From the NCBI GenBank assembly GCA_030618205.1, contig JAUXDR010000036.1, positions 1 through 7,793 on the forward strand: a stretch of 7,793 bases of DNA. Direction: 5' to 3'. Position numbers and translations under genes: made by a program. Within the stretch, counting starts at the first letter, position 1. Each line of letters begins with the position of its first letter. This document shows, piece after piece, positions 6,693-7,793 of this stretch. The notes under the pieces were generated by a model. It was not told where the DNA came from. It saw nothing but the letters and a program-made list of their open reading frames with translations, and made no database searches. The DNA comes from Deltaproteobacteria bacterium (GTDB taxonomy: Bacteria; Desulfobacterota; Dissulfuribacteria; Dissulfuribacterales; UBA3076).

Positions 6693-6698
6693 CTCCTT
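6693..6698 (-). promoter_or_regulatory. Ribosome binding site that fixes a TTG start
   Basis: AAGGAG lies six bases upstream of the TTG at 6684-6686, inside the 14-base gap after the Nif3-like gene. No in-frame ATG occurs near this point; the first internal Met is about residue 72, well inside the coiled coil. The TTG is therefore the likely start. Confidence 0.75.
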
Positions 6699-6700
6699 GT

Positions 6701-7582
6701 CTAAAAAAAGGAAGTATTTATAGAGAGCAAGGGCCTTGCACCAGGCACCAACTCGCCGGTTTTCATATTTTTATTTATCCAGAGCCCGAACGGGGATCTT
6801 TCATCGTCAAAAATATCTACTTTTAAGTCCCATCCCTCATCTGATGCCTGCTGTTTCATATATTCAGCCATGGCCGGCACTACAGGCCATTCTGTGTAGA
6901 AATGTCCTGCGTCTATGATGGCCTTTCCCATCTGTTCTGCTTCCCTGGCAATGTGGTGCTTGATCTCAGCACTCAGAAAGAGGTCGGCATCTTCATCCAC
7001 AGCCATAGGCCAAAGGTCCGATCCGGAACCTCCGCAAAGAGCTACCCTGGTAATCATTTGATCAGGGTGGCCTACTACTAAAAGGCCCGGATTTCTTAAC
7101 ATGCTTGAGACCTTGAGCATTATCTCAGCTAATTTACAGCCATAGGGAAGGTTGCCGATTCTTCCCAGTCCCACTGATGGCGGATTTGGTTCAGATGTCT
7201 GCAGAGGTTTTACGTCAGAAAGACCAAGTGCATCGGCCAACAGGTCGCTAACGCCGCCAACAGTCGAGTCCAGGTTGGTATGGGCTGCTGCAAGGGCTAT
7301 GTTTTTGCGCAAAAAACCCGCCAGAAGGCGGGGAAGTTGTTTTGAGATGTCAAGGGAGCTTACGGGCTGGAACAGTAAAGGATGGTGTGTCAATACCATC
7401 TGGGCCTTTTGCTCAGAGGCTGCCTCTAATACATTTTCTGTGGCATCAAGGGCGACCATCAGTCTTTGAACAGGCGCATCCGGGTCTCCAACCTGCAACC
7501 CTGTATTATCCCACGATTCTGCTAGTTCAGGAGGTGCCCACTTGCTAAGAACATTCCATATCTCACATACAGTTGGAGTCAT
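6701..7582 (-). CDS. Nif3-like dinuclear metal-centre protein (YbgI/YqfO family)
   Basis: The 293-residue protein has the Nif3 fold signatures: WDNTGLQVG (24-32), THHPLLF (65-71), AHTNLDS (100-106), CGGSGSDLW (183-191) and DAGHFYTEWPVVP (224-236). The predicted dinuclear metal ligands are H66, H67, D105, H227 and E231, equivalent to those of E. coli YbgI. Members form toroidal hexamers. Databases often label the family GTP cyclohydrolase 1 type 2, but its physiological role is unsettled, so I leave the function open. It is longer than YbgI (about 247), with extra residues chiefly in the middle and a tail of about 30 residues past the usual end. The usual TGE before the conserved KHH reads SAE here. 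The ATG at 7580-7582 has only a weak GGA upstream. It is the first gene of a probable two-gene operon with the zinc-ribbon protein and follows a terminator, so it probably has its own promoter, which I could not identify. Confidence 0.93.
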   Translation of the reverse strand: MTPTVCEIWNVLSKWAPPELAESWDNTGLQVGDPDAPVQRLMVALDATENVLEAASEQKAQMVLTHHPLLFQPVSSLDISKQLPRLLAGFLRKNIALAAAHTNLDSTVGGVSDLLADALGLSDVKPLQTSEPNPPSVGLGRIGNLPYGCKLAEIMLKVSSMLRNPGLLVVGHPDQMITRVALCGGSGSDLWPMAVDEDADLFLSAEIKHHIAREAEQMGKAIIDAGHFYTEWPVVPAMAEYMKQQASDEGWDLKVDIFDDERSPFGLWINKNMKTGELVPGARPLLSINTSFF

Positions 7583-7626
7583 GGTGGTTATTCCACTTTT
7601 TGATTCTGCTTGAAGCCCTCAAGACT

Positions 7627-7658
7627 AAAAAAGGTGCAACATGATGGAGTTGCACCTT
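7627..7658 (-). terminator. Intrinsic terminator between the tRNA and the Nif3-like gene
   Basis: A perfect 10-base-pair stem (7631-7640 with 7649-7658; AAGGTGCAAC against GTTGCACCTT) has an 8-base loop. On the minus strand it is followed by six T (7627-7632, of which the first two are in the stem). On the plus strand no T-run follows, so the direction is minus. It should end transcription coming from the tRNA, about 90 bases upstream, and isolate the Nif3-like operon. Confidence 0.8.
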
Positions 7659-7745
7659 CTGCTTTGCAGATTGTCCGGTCTGAGATGATTTTGATTCAAT
7701 ACCGTATTCAGTCAGAATTTTTACTATCCTCGCATTTATTATAAA

Positions 7746-7793
7746 TGGGCCCACCAGGATTCGAACCTGGGACCAACCGGTTATGAGCCGGTG
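7746..7793 (-). tRNA. tRNA with CAT anticodon (Ile2-lysidine or elongator Met), 5' part outside the window
   Basis: The 3' portion of a tRNA is visible on the minus strand. The anticodon arm is ACCGG/CCGGT around a 7-base loop with anticodon CAT (7783-7785). A 5-base variable loop (7771-7775) and a T arm CCAGG-TTCGAAT-CCTGG (7754-7770) follow. The acceptor strand is TGGGCCC with discriminator A at 7746. The 3' CCA is not encoded, so it must be added by a nucleotidyltransferase. A CAT anticodon can be elongator Met or the Ile2 tRNA that is modified to lysidine. The implied GGGCCCA acceptor stem leans towards Ile2, but the D arm is missing, so identity is open. Initiator Met is less likely because the anticodon stem lacks three consecutive G-C pairs at the loop end. 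Confidence 0.93.

Noticed and set aside
7563..7754. A 63-residue minus-strand open frame between the tRNA and the Nif3-like gene
   Set aside because: It begins inside the tRNA 3' end, runs through the terminator hairpin and overlaps the Nif3-like start in another frame; no recognisable protein.
7746..7793. tRNA 3' end as an integration site (attachment site) of a mobile element
   Set aside because: No integrase gene and no duplicate of the tRNA 3' end are seen in the window.

Overview
The window looks like chromosomal DNA of a Gram-negative bacterium, most plausibly a deltaproteobacterium (Desulfobacterota, sulfate-reducer type). This placement is an inference. It rests on protein character, on the neighbourhood tRNA / Nif3-like protein / C4 zinc-ribbon coiled-coil protein / rnpB, and on intergenic gaps filled with short-unit repeats. 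Nothing in the window fixes a genus. No phage, transposase, CRISPR or toxin-antitoxin genes are visible.

Layout, left to right. Positions 1-189 hold two inverted arrays of short tandem units; the second runs into the stop codon of a minus-strand DAHP synthase gene (aroF, 167-1291). A 148-base divergent region separates aroF from a large plus-strand gene (1440-4340). That gene encodes a DEVH-box helicase of the YprA/MrfA type with its C-terminal zinc-binding cysteine cluster, fused to a DnaQ/RNase H-like exonuclease domain of the YprB/MrfB type. After a 135-base convergent gap, the rest lies on the minus strand (read right to left): a CAT-anticodon tRNA cut by the window edge, an intrinsic terminator, a Nif3-like metal protein, a zinc-ribbon coiled-coil protein that starts with TTG, a large inverted repeat, the RNase P RNA gene rnpB, a candidate promoter, and panB (pantothenate biosynthesis).

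Functionally these are housekeeping genes: aromatic amino acid entry (aroF), pantothenate/CoA synthesis (panB), tRNA processing (rnpB, next to a tRNA), and a DNA-repair-type helicase-nuclease. The two parts of the window most worth a second look are the single-chain helicase-exonuclease and the repeats. At least three separate families of 7-9-base tandem units, each arranged as facing arms, occupy the gaps and abut or overlap stop codons. The linker joining helicase to nuclease is itself encoded by a degenerate 7-base tandem array, which suggests how the fusion may have arisen.
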